From Paulinella micropora (Eukaryota; Cercozoa; Imbricatea; Euglyphida): a stretch of 56,699 bases of DNA. Under the pieces are notes generated by a model, which saw nothing but the letters and a program-made list of their open reading frames with translations, had not been told where the DNA came from and made no database searches. This document shows, in pieces, positions 22,444-34,555 of the stretch (position 1 is the stretch's first letter; the number at the start of each line of letters is the position of its first letter). Position numbers and translations under genes: made by a program. The DNA lies in contig BJOX01000055.1 of NCBI GenBank assembly GCA_009731375.1, forward strand, positions 337,237 to 393,935. Direction: 5' to 3'.

Positions 22444-23244
22444 ATATTTTCATTCAGAAAAAACTCGTCCCAGAGAGAGACATGCACGCGGGGCGAGCGC
22501 AAAATTATCAATCACAAAGTGTTCGATCGTAGCAAATGCCCAGGTTGTACTGTACTGCGCACTGCGCACACCCTGCCCGGCCGCCTTGGCATACCACTCG
22601 GCACTACCTTTCCGAGATCGTGGAAAGGTCCCAGTTAGCACTGATCCTACAGGCCGGTTGCTAGATCTGCCCTAACTTCCGGCGGAGCAACTCGGGACGG
22701 TTTCGGTTGAGGTCAGAAGCCGAACGTTTCTATTTGTGACCATTGTCTTTATTTGTTTTTTCCCGTATTTTGCGCGGTTTGGGGGATGGGTCGAAATGAA
22801 ACGGCAAGAAAGAGAGTTTTTTGCCATTTCCGGTGCCACCCTTTCATTCAAAAACCCACCAGTGCGATTTTTTGATACTTTTGTCTATAATTTTTGTTCC
22901 CCTGTTGCGGCCAACTCAATCCGGCTTTTCGGGTATTCGACAACGCCTATCTCTTCTTCGCGCCAATTCTGGCGGATAAGAAATCACGACATGATTTTGT
23001 AAGGCCCTGTCCAGGCCTCAAGATCGAAATAATTACAAGTCGTTTCAATGAAAACCCGCGAGAGTAGTGTAAAGGTTGGTTTGTCATGTTTGTTTCCTGT
23101 TTGACAGCCAACCTCTATAAACTTTTTTTGTAATGACTAAAAACGGTTTCCTGGCTTGGCTGTTCCACCTTGGTAAACAATTGTGAACTTCTAAACAAAA
23201 ATATGTGGCGATCGGCGGGTATTCTTGCCACCTGCTTGGTTTTC
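22444..23244. other. Intergenic region, no gene recognised
   Basis: About 800 bp of ordinary mixed-composition sequence upstream of the plus-strand split gene. It lacks microsatellites, which is unusual for this window. Short open frames show no family signature. A TTTTCAG at 23239-23245 could be an acceptor of a 5' untranslated exon. Confidence 0.4.
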
Positions 23245-23260
23245 AGAAAGTTACGTCAGC

Positions 23261-23875
23261 ATGGCAGGCCCCTCTGGAGGATGGGCGAAACCTGCATCTC
23301 ACATGTGTCCTGATGCAAGTTGTGGCGGCGAACTTCGCTGGTTTGATGAAAAGTTTGAAGCGTCCCTCTGCAAATGCATTGGGTAGGTGTTGTCTGCACG
23401 ACGAAAATCCTGCCTTTTCTCAATTCATTTTGCAAAATGCCCTTTCAAGGTTACAGTTCTCTTGCAGTTCTGCTTGCACTTTATGCTCGTGACATGTGGG
23501 TGAAAGCTGCGGCAAAGTCGTCAAAGACGGTCCATGATGTTCATGCATACATATCACTCACTCACTCACTCACTCACTCACTCACCCACTCACTCACTCA
23601 CCCACCCACCCACCCACTCACTCACTCACTCACTCACTCACTCACCCACCCACCCACCCACCCACCCACCCACTCACTGACTCACTCACTGACTCACTGA
23701 CTCACTCACTGACTCACTCACTGACTCACTGACTCACTCACTCACTCACTCACTCCCTCCCTAACAAATCAGAATGTGTGTGTGTGTGTGAGCGTGTGTT
23801 TGTGTGTGTGTGTGTCTGTGTGTGTGTGTGTGTGTGTGTGTCTGGTGTGTGTGTGTGTGTGTGTGTGAGTGTGTC

Positions 23876-23916
<41 letters not shown>

Positions 23917-23974
23917 CTGTGTGTGTGTGTGTGTGTGTGTGTTTCTGTGCGTGTCTGAGTGTGTCTGAGTGTGT

Positions 23975-24011
<37 letters not shown>

Positions 24012-24082
24012 GAAGAGAGAGAGAGAGAAAGAGGAAGAGAAAAAGGAAGAGAGAGAGAGAGAGAAAGAGGAAGAGAAAGAGG

Positions 24083-24128
<46 letters not shown>

Positions 24129-24295
24129 CGCTCTCTCTCTCTCTTTCTCTCTCTCTCTTTCCCCCCCCCCCCTCTCTATATATATATACAAATATATATA
24201 TATATATTCTCTCTCTCTATGTATATATATATCATACACAAACACATACACACACCCGCTCTCTCTTTCTCGCTCTCTCTCTCTCACACACACAC

Positions 24296-24342
<47 letters not shown>

Positions 24343-24508
24343 AACACACACACACATACGTAAACACACACGATCTCTCTCTCTCTCTCTATATATACAT
24401 ATATATATACATATGTATATATATATATAAGCTTGCATATATATATGTGTGTGTATATACATATATATATGTATATATATATTCTTCTATGTATATATCG
24501 ATCTCTCA

Positions 24509-24542
<34 letters not shown>

Positions 24543-25134
24543 CTCTCTCTCTCTCTCTCTTTCTTTCTCTCTCTCTCTCTCTCTCTCTCAGAGAAGATCG
24601 AGAGAAAGAGGAAGAGAAAGAGAAAGAGAAAGATAGATAGAGAGAGAGGGGTGGGGAGAGAGAGAGAGAGAGTTCATGCGTGCGTGTGTGCCCCTGCGTG
24701 TGCGTGCGTGTGTGCATGCGTGTGCGCGCGCGCGCGTGTGTGTATTTGCGTGCGTGCATGTATGTGTGTGTGCGTGTGTGTGTGTGTGAGAGAGAGAGAG
24801 GGGGGGGGGGGGTCTTCATGTCTTCATGTGTTGATGCTTGTTGATGCGTTGGTGCGTTGATGTGTTGATGTGTTGATGGACACATGTCTTCGTGATGTCT
24901 TCATGATGTCTTCATGTCTTCATGTCTTCATGTCTTTTATGGCTTTCATGTCTTCACGTGTTGATGTGTTGATGTGTTGGTATGATGTGTTTATTATATT
25001 ATTTGGTGATGTGTTGATGTGTTGATCTGTTCTCTCCCCCTTTTGCCCACAGCCAGTCTGGACTACAGCGAAGAGGAGATCGCCAAGGGCCTCGCCCAGC
25101 TCAAAGCAGAAGGTTGCTTCGCCCCCTGGGACTA
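23261..25134 (+). CDS. Probable small split gene of unknown function
   Basis: Three exons can be joined in phase. Exon 1 (23261-23382) starts with ATG, encodes HMCPDASCGGELRWFDEKFE and SLCKCIG, and ends at G|GTAGGT. A possible exon 2 (23457-23488) encodes SLAVLLALYA. A last exon (25053-25134) follows a CCTTTTGCCCACAG acceptor and encodes SLDYSEEEIAKGLAQLKAEG and CFAPWD before TAG. The product would be about 78 residues. The Cys pairs in exon 1 (C-x4-C and C-x-C) suggest metal binding or disulfides, but no family was recognised. Exon 1 and the last exon look convincingly coding; exon 2 is inferred from phase. The second intron is about 1.56 kb of microsatellites. Confidence 0.5.
23556..25030. 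repeat. Microsatellite-filled intron
   Basis: In order: CACT/CACC repeats (to about 23755), (GT)n, (GA)n with AAGAGG, (CT)n, (AT)n, (CA)n, (CT)n, (GA)n, (GT)n and finally a degenerate TTGATG/TTCATG tract (24820-25030) that leads to the acceptor at 25051-25052. Part of 23980-24160 is a (GA)n/(CT)n palindrome. Confidence 0.85.
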
Positions 25135-25174
25135 GGATTAATTACTTGGGGGAACTTACAAGAGAAAAAAACCC

Positions 25175-25507
25175 CTCCAGCTTTGATCTCAGCGTTCTCC
25201 ATCAATCCAACCGATACGCCCATGCTTAAGCTGTCCTTTTGAAGCTCAGGACAAGAGCTTTGCAAATTGTATGCTCTGCAGTTTTGTATCGCACATATTG
25301 ATTGAGAAATACGTGTTCAACATAGGGCTGCTTTGTCACGTGAATGTTGTCAATAGTAGTGGACCCTCTTATCGACAGCTTGCATTTACCCCAACATGCA
25401 TGTTGCTAACAAAAATATTCAACTGGCAAAATCAACAGCCAACGTTGATCTCATCGTTCTCCTATGAGTATTGCTTTAGCAAAACTGAAACTATCGTCTG
25501 AAAGCTA

Positions 25508-25565
<58 letters not shown>

Positions 25566-25569
25566 GTCG

Positions 25570-25606
<37 letters not shown>

Positions 25607-25612
25607 TCTATA

Positions 25613-25654
<42 letters not shown>

Positions 25655-25900
25655 CTATCTCAAAACACGAGTTTCCAAATGCCGCACTCAGATTGCTTGT
25701 ATTACTTCAAGTGGCAAATTATCCAACTTTGATCTCATCGTTCTCCATCAATCTAAGTGATACGACAAATCTGAAGCCAGCATTGGAAAGCTTAGGACAA
25801 GAGCTTTCCAACGGTGTGCGCTGCATTTCCGTATCTCAGAGATTGATTGAGAAAGATGAAGTCAAAGTTTGAATGTTTTGCCACTTGAATGTCCACAGTA
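25175..25900. repeat. Diverged repeat of about 170 bp, two to three copies
   Basis: A segment with CTTTGATCTCA, CGTTCTCCATCAATC, AGGACAAGAGCTTT and ATTGATTGAGAAA occurs at about 25178-25345 and again at 25728-25900. A partial copy lies at about 25441-25465. A (TATC)n array with a TGTC centre (25508-25653) is inserted between them. No coding function is seen. Confidence 0.65.
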
Positions 25901-26189
25901 ATAACTCAAATATTTCATTGAGAAAAATGTGCTTACGTTTGGGCCATGATGATGGTCAACGACATGCAAGTTGCGGTAATCATATTTGTTGTCATTTTTT
26001 TCATTTTCGGCCCATGATAGCGAATTGATGAATCATCCATTTGTCATTTCATTTTCCTCGGTCAATAGAAGTACCAGCTTTTAATGCTCTGGGCTTTCAT
26101 ATTACGTGCTACTTGAATTACTAACGGCCATTTTTCTTGGGTCTTCCCCCATTTCCCCTCATTTTCGTCCTTCCCCCAACTCCCTCTGT

Positions 26190-26190
26190 C

Positions 26191-26224
<34 letters not shown>

Positions 26225-26234
26225 NNNNNNNNNN
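26190..26234. repeat. Poly-C run and 10-N gap
   Basis: A run of more than 30 C ends at a 10-N gap (26225-26234). This is a probable sequencing or assembly limit. Confidence 0.9.
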
Positions 26235-27089
26235 CAGATGCTTTGTCAGAGCCTACGTTCTGGTAGCAAATCTCTCATCAACATCTCCCGAGTCAAGGGT
26301 GGGCTAAGTTTTTCTGATATTAAGCTGATATTCAGACACAAGCGCGGCCAGACTAAGCATCTACAGCTGTAAATGACGGTTACTACCAAACTTAGAAGTA
26401 CTACTACTATGATTGATATTAATATCGAAAGAATTGACACTGATCAATGGCAATAGCCAGTCACCCATCATGTTTGCAGGGAAGTGAGAGCCCCTGCAAG
26501 AAACGGGCACCCTGATTGATGAGTCTCCTACTAGTATTTCTTTCTGACGCAATCCGTTGCACCGTGGCTCACTTCACTCTTTATAATAATATTATTAATA
26601 ATATTATACTCAGTAGTAGTCACTGTAGTGACACAACCCGGCTTGCAACTTGGCGCGGCGGCTTAGGTACTACTGATCATATGATAAGTTATTATTAATA
26701 AGTCGCACTTTTGCTCAGTTTGCTTTTGCTAGTCACTTGAACGGTACTATGCCAGGATGATGAGTCTTTTCATTGTAGGCGGCGGTCGGATATCGCCGCT
26801 TTGCGCCGGTGCTATCATCAAGTTTTCTACTGGCCGGATCATGATGCTGCCGGGGCCCCCGGGAGTCTGAGTCCGAGCCGGCCCGAGCCGGTCTCACGTA
26901 CGGTTCAACTTAACTACAGTTGAATATGTGTAGGCGCAGATCATATCAGACTGAGCACTTTAACGAGGTGACCGACCAAAACCACTACCGTCGACATTTA
27001 GTACTGTTTTTGACCGATCCGTTAAATTCTCCTCTGCACGACGTTTCGACTTCACTACTTGAACTAGCTTTCGATTTCGTCCAGGAATA
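26235..27089. other. Unique flank of the first LTR element
   Basis: About 850 bp of non-repetitive sequence with a few ATT clusters near 26580-26700. Open frames are short and show no recognisable domain; the frame starting at 26920 runs into the LTR. No gene is supported. Confidence 0.4.
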
Positions 27090-27338
27090 TGTTACTTTCC
27101 CTGAAGATAGCTCGATAAAAAGTCGGTAATACAACCAGACACAAATCCCCCAAAGGAGAATGATGTCTCGTTATATTAGCTCAGTGAAGCTGAAAAAGAA
27201 AGCGGCCACAGACCACGGTTAAAATGGCATTAAGTCAAATCCTGCCAAACGATATTGAAATACTGGGAAAAAAACTAGGTGCACCTGACACCCGAAAAAC
27301 TGTACTTTTTACCGGCTATCCGGGGGGTGATGCCTACA
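27090..27338 (-). repeat. 3' LTR of copy 1
   Basis: 249 bp, reading TGTAGGCATC to ...GTAACA on the minus strand. It differs from its partner at 36716-36963 at only a handful of positions by eye, so the insertion is fairly recent. The bases just inside it on the minus strand (ACGGGAAGTGGTAC) are a purine-rich candidate polypurine tract, matching GGGAGGGGGTAC in copy 2. Confidence 0.85.
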
Positions 27339-28141
27339 GTACCACTTCCCGTTTTTATGACGGAAATATGCAATATTTTCGTCATATAGCTGCTGATTTC
27401 TTTTCTGCACAAACGCTACGGGGTGTTGCAACTAAGTGCATTAACCCACGGATAGACGGTGCAGTGGATAAATAAAACGCATACACCAGACACGCGTCAA
27501 CTGTAAATCTCTAGCCTCATTTTTTGTAAATAAATAAAAAACTCCTCCTTCCACACTCGTTGTCCCCCCCGTAACTTAATCCTGAGGCAGTATGTCAAGA
27601 ACAAATAGTATTACTATTAAAATAAAAGCAGCATTATAATTTTTTCTCCTTCTCTAAAAACACTTCCGATCAGTAAATACATTGTCTTTTAATAACATAC
27701 CCTTGTTTTCAATCAGTTACCTTAATATAGTACTAGGGGGCCAGTCCTAATAACTATATCCAAAGCCGGTGTGAGTGAACCCGACCATGCGATAAACCGA
27801 CACAAGTAGAGACGGACTTTGCTGGTATGACGATATTAAGTATATCCAAAGAAAAAATATTTAATATGTCTACTATGAGAACATTTATTGAGAACATCAC
27901 CCTGGATACTTGAAGCAGGGTCGTACCAGGAACACGATTGCTAAACTCACAAGCGATCCCCTTCTATGGTGTCGTATCCATTTGCCGATTGACCTTCGCA
28001 CTCATATGTTGCGATAAAAATGCCAAGTAACAACAATGGTATAAAAATATTTTAATAAGACATGATTTGACATGGGTACTATGAGATTAATCCACATGCA
28101 GCTTTCAATGTCCGACGAGTGATAAAAGAAAAAAATGTCAC
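27339..28141 (-). other. 3' noncoding region of copy 1
   Basis: About 800 bp between the end of pol and the 3' LTR. It has no long open frame and shares segments (for example TACTAGGGGGCCAGTCCTAA near 27730) with the same region of copy 2 in inverted orientation. It may hold 3' untranslated or packaging signals. Confidence 0.6.
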
Positions 28142-31057
28142 TTACTGTCTTCGTCGCCTTGCGCGAACCCCTTTGCCAGGTGGCGGGCCGCCAACAAAAG
28201 TCAAGTCAAACTTTGACTCCTCAAGAATGTCCCATATTTTGTTAGGGATGGTGCCCAATGATAAGTCAAAAGGAATGTCAAGCACTCCCCTAGGCAGTGA
28301 CTGAATAGTCCACGCAGTGTGGTCTTTGTCTCGAGGGGTAATAGTATCATCCCAAGTCTCGAGATCTTTCGCGTCTTTGTATACCGGTAAGTATTGTCTA
28401 GCTTTTGGATCCTCAACAGGGTCCATGCTTCTCCAGAAATGGAGTACCGGTTGTATCGTTTTTGCTGCTGAGGATCTCTTCGATGTCCGCGCTGCCCGTG
28501 TAGTCTGCGGGACCGCCACAGCTCGCATGAGATAAAGATCTGAGAGAGTGTCATCGGCAACATGAGATTCTGCCGGTCTCAACAGATAAAAAGCGTCTCG
28601 GACCCACTTGATGGTCGCAATCGCCTCGCCTTCCTTCCATCGCGCATGTCGAATGTCCACATTACCCGCGTTTGGGTTAAGGTCCTTCTCTTCTCCTCCT
28701 CCATGGACATCCGTCGCTCGCGTCGATCTCGCCACCTTCCTCGGTTGGTCGAAGATAAGGTCATTTTGCGCTCTCCTCCTCTGCGCCTCCGTGAACTTCT
28801 CCTTTGTACCGCCGCGGACTATGGGGGCCTTAGACTGAGTCCCCGCCGCGCTTTTGCGGTTTGAGTCTTCCTTGCTCTCCTTCTCGGTCTCCTCCTTCTC
28901 CGAGACAGGTGCCCGATAGGCATTCTCCTCCTCTAAGGTATCCTCCTTACTGATAGGCGGTACCTCTTTGAAATCCTCCTTCATCCGTTTCAACGCCTCC
29001 TCAACGGATTCATCCTCGAGTAAGAAGGGGTCATATTTGATCAGCCTTCGAACATTCACAATTTGCACCTTCCCTCTACCCCTGATCTTATAGTTCAGAG
29101 GTCCCATCTGCTCCATAATCTGGTATGGTCCTTTCCAGTGGGTAAACAGCTTAGAGCTAACCCCCTTGGGTACTTGAGGATGGTACAGGAGTACAATATC
29201 CCCAACCCGGAAACGGACTTGATCTAAGTGCGCTTGTCGCACTCCTTGTGCATCAGTCTTTCTGCGCTCCGCCTCCCTATGCGCCGCAACTATTTGCTCC
29301 GCCTCCATCTTCGCTCTTAGCCTCATCCCGAACAACTCATCCTCATCTGCCCAAGTGTCCTTTGGATGCAGAAGCGAGGTTGGGATATTAGGCTCTCGGC
29401 CGTAAACCAATTGATATGGCGAGACTGAGCTCCTGGCTCCTCCTAATGCCGATGAGGGTAGACAGTTCATTGCAAAGGCAAATGAAGGTGCTGCCTCCAC
29501 CCAGGCTCTCTGATTCTCCTTCTTCATACAGTACATCTTAAGCGAGGCTTTGAGAGGTCTATGTACCCGCTCGATCTTGCCATTCGCTCTCGGGTTATAG
29601 GCAGTAACATATTGCCATTTCATCCCGTAGTACTTAGATAGTCTGTCGATGACTTCATTATTAAAGTCAGAACCTCGATCAGAACATATCTTTCTAGGCA
29701 CTCCGATCTGCGAGACGATCCTATCGATCAGAGCCTCCGCAGTTGTCTTGCCTGTAGCGTCCTTAACAGGAACAACCCAGACATAATTGGTGGCTCGATC
29801 TATTGCGGTAAGAAGGTATCTGTACCCTTCTGCCGATTCGGGGAAAGGTCCCACATGATCGATGTGTAAAAATTCAAACATCCCGGCGTGTAACGGGAAT
29901 GTACCGATCAGGCCAAAGTTCGCCTTCAGCGGTGTCTTTGTGGTTTTGCATGGGATGCATGCGTCCACTTCCCTGTCTATCTCCTCCTTCATCCCTTTCC
30001 ACCAAAATCGCCTCGCTATGAACCAATGAGTTCTTTGTCGACCCGGATGTGCCAGTAAGGGGCAGTTATGGGCTGCGACATATATAAAGCGCCTCAACTT
30101 CTCTGGTACCCAGAGAGTCCATTTGTCAGGCTGTGATGCAAATTTGCCATGCTGGCCCTTGTACCACAATAGCCCATCTCTCCACGCCATCTCCTTCATC
30201 TGATCTTTGATCTGTGGAGTCTTTTTAAGCTCATTAGGGTTCTTGTATAACGTTATGAGCTCCTTGAACTCCGGATCCGTCGCCTGTTGCTGCCTCCACG
30301 CGGTAGGCGAGGCGATATGAATAGTACCGTCCTCCAACCTTACTCCTACCCTTTCCGGGTCTTCATCAAGCTCGCTTCGATTTTCCTGTGGAGGTTCAGT
30401 ACAGACCTCAGTCGTCTCCTCCTCTTCTTTTATATTCGCCTTCGCGTTCTCGTATGCCTCATAAGACCACTCAGCGTCTTCGAGAACATGCGCCTCACAG
30501 CATATGCCATGCTCCGGGCCTTGAGGACTATATCGTAGACCCGTGCGGTCATAACGAACGCCTCTTGCCATCTGCATCGCCTCTATGTGGCTCACCTCGT
30601 ATACCTTGTCCGTGGACAGGTCCATCATCTCCACTGATGATACGAGAGCCGACACCTCCGACTGAAACTCTAGCCTGGAAAGGCTATCAGCGACTACGTT
30701 TCGCTTTCCCGGTAAGTAGACCATCGTGAAATTGAAACATGACAAGAAAGCTTGCCACCGCGCCAAACGGCCGGTTTGTTCATGATTCATCAACCAAAGA
30801 AGGTTGTGATGATCGGTCCTAACCGTGAATAGAGGTCCTCCCCACAAGTATTCTCTGAGCCTCTTGAGAGCCCATACTACTGCCAACGCCTCCCTCTGTC
30901 GCGTGCAGTAATTTCGCTCCGCCGCACACAGCTTTCTACTAATAAACATGATCGGGCGCAACTTTTTCTCCTCATCTTCCTGTTGCAGCACCGTGCCAAT
31001 CGCAAACTGAGATGCATCCGTGTCGACTACGAACGGCTTCGTAAAATCGGGCATCAT
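28142..31057 (-). CDS. Pol fragment: RNase H, integrase, C-terminal extension (copy 1)
   Basis: A 971-residue frame. The start carries the RNase H motifs DTDAS, TDHHNLLWL and VVADSLSRL. A zinc-binding HHCC region (HNCPLLAHPG ... CIPC) and the integrase core follow (HIDHVGPF, CSDRGSDF, NGKIERVHR, the DD35E triad), then a GPY/F module (HWKGPYQIM). After that come a charged linker and about 190 residues ending GKGVRARRRRQ, with no recognised domain. The frame is open because all three copy 1 indels lie upstream. Integrase inserts the cDNA; RNase H removes the RNA template. Confidence 0.85.
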   Translation of the reverse strand: MMPDFTKPFVVDTDASQFAIGTVLQQEDEEKKLRPIMFISRKLCAAERNYCTRQREALAVVWALKRLREYLWGGPLFTVRTDHHNLLWLMNHEQTGRLARWQAFLSCFNFTMVYLPGKRNVVADSLSRLEFQSEVSALVSSVEMMDLSTDKVYEVSHIEAMQMARGVRYDRTGLRYSPQGPEHGICCEAHVLEDAEWSYEAYENAKANIKEEEETTEVCTEPPQENRSELDEDPERVGVRLEDGTIHIASPTAWRQQQATDPEFKELITLYKNPNELKKTPQIKDQMKEMAWRDGLLWYKGQHGKFASQPDKWTLWVPEKLRRFIYVAAHNCPLLAHPGRQRTHWFIARRFWWKGMKEEIDREVDACIPCKTTKTPLKANFGLIGTFPLHAGMFEFLHIDHVGPFPESAEGYRYLLTAIDRATNYVWVVPVKDATGKTTAEALIDRIVSQIGVPRKICSDRGSDFNNEVIDRLSKYYGMKWQYVTAYNPRANGKIERVHRPLKASLKMYCMKKENQRAWVEAAPSFAFAMNCLPSSALGGARSSVSPYQLVYGREPNIPTSLLHPKDTWADEDELFGMRLRAKMEAEQIVAAHREAERRKTDAQGVRQAHLDQVRFRVGDIVLLYHPQVPKGVSSKLFTHWKGPYQIMEQMGPLNYKIRGRGKVQIVNVRRLIKYDPFLLEDESVEEALKRMKEDFKEVPPISKEDTLEEENAYRAPVSEKEETEKESKEDSNRKSAAGTQSKAPIVRGGTKEKFTEAQRRRAQNDLIFDQPRKVARSTRATDVHGGGEEKDLNPNAGNVDIRHARWKEGEAIATIKWVRDAFYLLRPAESHVADDTLSDLYLMRAVAVPQTTRAARTSKRSSAAKTIQPVLHFWRSMDPVEDPKARQYLPVYKDAKDLETWDDTITPRDKDHTAWTIQSLPRGVLDIPFDLSLGTIPNKIWDILEESKFDLTFVGGPPPGKGVRARRRRQ

Positions 31058-31062
31058 AAGTA

Positions 31063-31650
31063 CTAATCCGCCGTCCTTGGGATCTTTGTAAATGAGATCT
31101 TTGAGCGTTTAAACGCCTGCAAAGCCTCCTCATCCCACTTCTCAAAGTCTCCAAAATCAATCATCTTCTCTAACTTAGCCCGAGTTGCACCCCAATCGGG
31201 TATGAACTGGCTGTAGTACTGTGCCATCGCAAGAAAAGAGTGTAACTCTGTGCGATTCTTTGGCAACTGTCTACTCATGATCTCCTCCCTCTTCTCGCGC
31301 GATATCGAGACTCTGTTATGAGAAATCTCGTAACCCAAATACGTCACACTTGTCTTTGCAAGCTGACATTTCTTTAAGTTGCATTTCAGGCCAAAAGCTC
31401 CGATGCGCCTGAAGACATCTGACAAGTGATCGATATGCTCTTCCATTGTGTTAGAGTATACGATGATGTCATCGATGTAACAAAATGCATATTCTCCCAC
31501 CTTCTGTCCTCTCCTTCTCATAAAACCATCCTCCGACTGGTCGTCATATTGACCACTCAACATCTTCTGCATCGCCTTCTGAAAGAGCCCCGGGGCCTGT
31601 TTGAGTCCCATTGGAAGCACCTTCCATTGGTATATTTCCATACCAACCAC
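31063..31650 (-). pseudogene. RT palm and thumb fragment (copy 1)
   Basis: 195 residues in one frame with the catalytic YIDDIIVYS, the following LKKCQLAKTSVTYLGYEIS connection and the start of the RNase H linker. It is out of frame with the fragments on both sides. On the 5' side a 5-bp duplication (ATACC twice, near 31688) shifts the frame. On the 3' side a 1-base loss near 31110 does so. Confidence 0.8.
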
Positions 31651-31658
31651 GAATGCAG

Positions 31659-31919
31659 TCAGCCATCTGGATTTCTCGTCCAGTGGTATGGTATCTGCCA
31701 GAAGCCGTTCTTAAGGTCAATGACCGAATAGAATTTAGCATTCCGCAGCACTCTTCTGCCCTCTTCTAAGGTCGGCAGAGGGTTTCTCTCTTCCTCTAGC
31801 ACCTTATTCACACGGGCATAATTGATCGTCAAACGCCATTCTCCTCCTGGCTTGGGGACGATTTTCGGTTGAGAGACAATGGGAGATGTAGATCTCTCAA
31901 TAAAGTCCTCATTGAGCAA
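31659..31919 (-). pseudogene. RT finger fragment (copy 1)
   Basis: 86 residues containing NEDFIERSTSPIVSQPKIV, then RLTINYARVNKVLEEE and SVIDLKNGFWQIP, the first RT motifs. It is separated from the upstream protease part by a small deletion near 31940 and from the YxDD part by the 5-bp insertion. Confidence 0.8.
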
Positions 31920-33790
31920 CTGTCTTTCGTTCTCCTCTCTATCTTCGCCTCATGTATGCTCAAATTTGCCCTCCGCGGTGCCGGAGATGGCTCCGCACCC
32001 GGTATCTTGTAAATGACAGCAGTGAAGTCCTCCGACTTTACACCACCTGCCCGAGGAGGGTCGAAAATTTCTCTGTACGCCTCCATCTTAGCTTTGAGAA
32101 GCTCCTTCTCTCTCTCCGTACCCACTCCTTCTTCTAAAATTTTCCGCGCCGCCGCTTGGAAATCTTCCTCCGACATCTTCTTATGTTCTTTGAGGGGCGC
32201 TAAGTCCTCCTCCAAACTCAAATCTTCCTCGGACAAATCGTCCAGTCCCGTCCGTTCATACGTGACTGTGTCCGGCTCATCATCATGACCGAGTCCGACA
32301 AGCATATCAATAAGGTTCGCGTATTGTATCGGAGCCTTACGGGTGTAGAAACCATCAAAGCATGTGAAAGCTTGAGGTATCAATTTCAACTTGTCCTGGG
32401 CTCTGAGCTTCCGCTTGTATGCACTGCTCTGCTCCCGAGACCCGAGTCGACAAGCCACCACTAACTGTTGCTTGCGAGAGGGAACCGGTATAGGATGATC
32501 AATAAGCCGGTCCCTTATCTCCTGTGCCCATATCGCCTTCTCATTGTACGGCAGAATGACAGTATACGGCTTGTTACTCTCAAATAGAGTCCGTAGACAC
32601 TTTTTCACTTCAGTTAATGAGCGCGGCCAGGTAGGCACATCGCCCCAAAAGTTCGTGATAAAAGTTTTAATGTCATCCTCTGGAGTATCGGGGATACGCC
32701 CCTTCCTCCTTGGCACAAACGCCTCTCTCTTTTCATCTGACATCTTTGCGTGGTAACAGTAGCCATTAGTAATATGGACATCTGCCCCACCACCTTCTGC
32801 GAATCTGGCCAACGACGGGCACTGTTTCGCAACACATATTATCTCCTCATTACGCGCTACGATTAAGTCATCAATAGACTTTTTGTCCCATGCGGGAATC
32901 GTAACCGTATACGCCTGCATCTCCGTCTCCCAATTGTCGGTCCAGGACAGTTCGTCCGGCACTGTGACATAGGGGTGTACATAGGCTTCAGTTGCCTCAT
33001 GTACGAAGGCCAACCTTTTTCTCTCCGTTGCTAGACTCAGCTCAAAAGCCTCGTATGAGTCAGTAGCAGTCATCGGATTAATATCCTCCTTCTCTCCATT
33101 CTTCACTCCATAAATTACTCGCCGTGCGGCGCAATCGATCACTGCCCCCATCGTAGCCAATTGGTCATACGACAGCAGGATTGAACCGTGGTAATCGGGG
33201 ACAACATAGAGGTCCGCACGATATACTCGACCGGATTTCAATTTGAAAATTAATGTGACGATGCCCGTAATTTCCGTACGGCTGCCTACCCCTTTTAGGG
33301 TCCCCTTTGTTTTTCTAATATTTTTGTCAACCCATGTCCGGTGACTATTCAAAAACTTCTGGCCGACAATATTAATATTCGCCATCGTATCATTACCAAC
33401 TTTTAATGTGGTTTGTAAAGTTTCACAAAAGAGGTCAGTGTAGCATAGCGCGTCCGGTCTATGTATACTAGCCGCTAGCACATGAATTTTTTGTTCTAGG
33501 GTTGTGAGTCTAACCTTGTCCTCCTTCCGTTTTTCCCTCTTTTCCTCCAACTTAACTTCTTGAGTCTCCGGGGCTTCCGGTATCTCAAGTGTCCGCTTGA
33601 CAGAGTCCGGTACACTAGATGTACACTTGTCTACCGTAGAGACGGTTGCGTCCTTTGGCGGGGGAACGGTCCGCTGCTTCTTCGTAGGCGGAGACCTAGC
33701 CTTCAGTTGCGGCTTCCTCTCCTCCATCGCCTTCTTCGCCTTCCTATTCGCATCATTTATCATATTAGCTCTCGAAGGATGAACTAGCAA
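31829..33790 (-). pseudogene. Pol N-terminal part with protease-like domain (copy 1)
   Basis: A 653-residue frame starting at ATG 33790. It contains a basic N-terminus, a coiled segment (LTTLEQKIHVLAASIHR), then a retropepsin-like region: VGNDTMANINIVG, and later GSILLSYDQLATMGAVIDC, the equivalents of DTGA and ILGxDxL. The Gly of the usual DTG is Met. A long region of unknown function leads to the RT. The homologous reading stops at LSIHEAKI near 31940; the last 40 or so residues are frameshifted. Confidence 0.75.
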
Positions 33791-33843
33791 ATGCTTACCT
33801 TGAGGCTTGTGAGGCTGTGTGCCTTCAACTTCACGTCTAGGAG

Positions 33844-34555
33844 NNNNNNNNNNNNNNNNNNNNNNNNNNNNNNNNNNNNNNNNNNNNNNNNNNNNNNNNN
33901 NNNNNNNNNNNNNNNNNNNNNNNNNNNNNNNNNNNNNNNNNNNNNNNNNNNNNNNNNNNNNNNNNNNNNNNNNNNNNNNNNNNNNNNNNNNNNNNNNNNN
34001 NNNNNNNNNNNNNNNNNNNNNNNNNNNNNNNNNNNNNNNNNNNNNNNNNNNNNNNNNNNNNNNNNNNNNNNNNNNNNNNNNNNNNNNNNNNNNNNNNNNN
34101 NNNNNNNNNNNNNNNNNNNNNNNNNNNNNNNNNNNNNNNNNNNNNNNNNNNNNNNNNNNNNNNNNNNNNNNNNNNNNNNNNNNNNNNNNNNNNNNNNNNN
34201 NNNNNNNNNNNNNNNNNNNNNNNNNNNNNNNNNNNNNNNNNNNNNNNNNNNNNNNNNNNNNNNNNNNNNNNNNNNNNNNNNNNNNNNNNNNNNNNNNNNN
34301 NNNNNNNNNNNNNNNNNNNNNNNNNNNNNNNNNNNNNNNNNNNNNNNNNNNNNNNNNNNNNNNNNNNNNNNNNNNNNNNNNNNNNNNNNNNNNNNNNNNN
34401 NNNNNNNNNNNNNNNNNNNNNNNNNNNNNNNNNNNNNNNNNNNNNNNNNNNNNNNNNNNNNNNNNNNNNNNNNNNNNNNNNNNNNNNNNNNNNNNNNNNN
34501 NNNNNNNNNNNNNNNNNNNNNNNNNNNNNNNNNNNNNNNNNNNNNNNNNNNNNNN
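33844..34555. other. 712-N assembly gap
   Basis: The gap removes the C-terminal part of the Gag-like ORF and the gag-pol junction of copy 1. Confidence 0.95.

Noticed and set aside
23374-23700. Frame ending in THSLTHSLTHPPTHP
   Set aside because: The second half is the CACT/CACC repeat; only a short first part may be an exon.
26920-27129. 69-residue frame ending near the LTR
   Set aside because: It crosses the LTR border and shows no domain.
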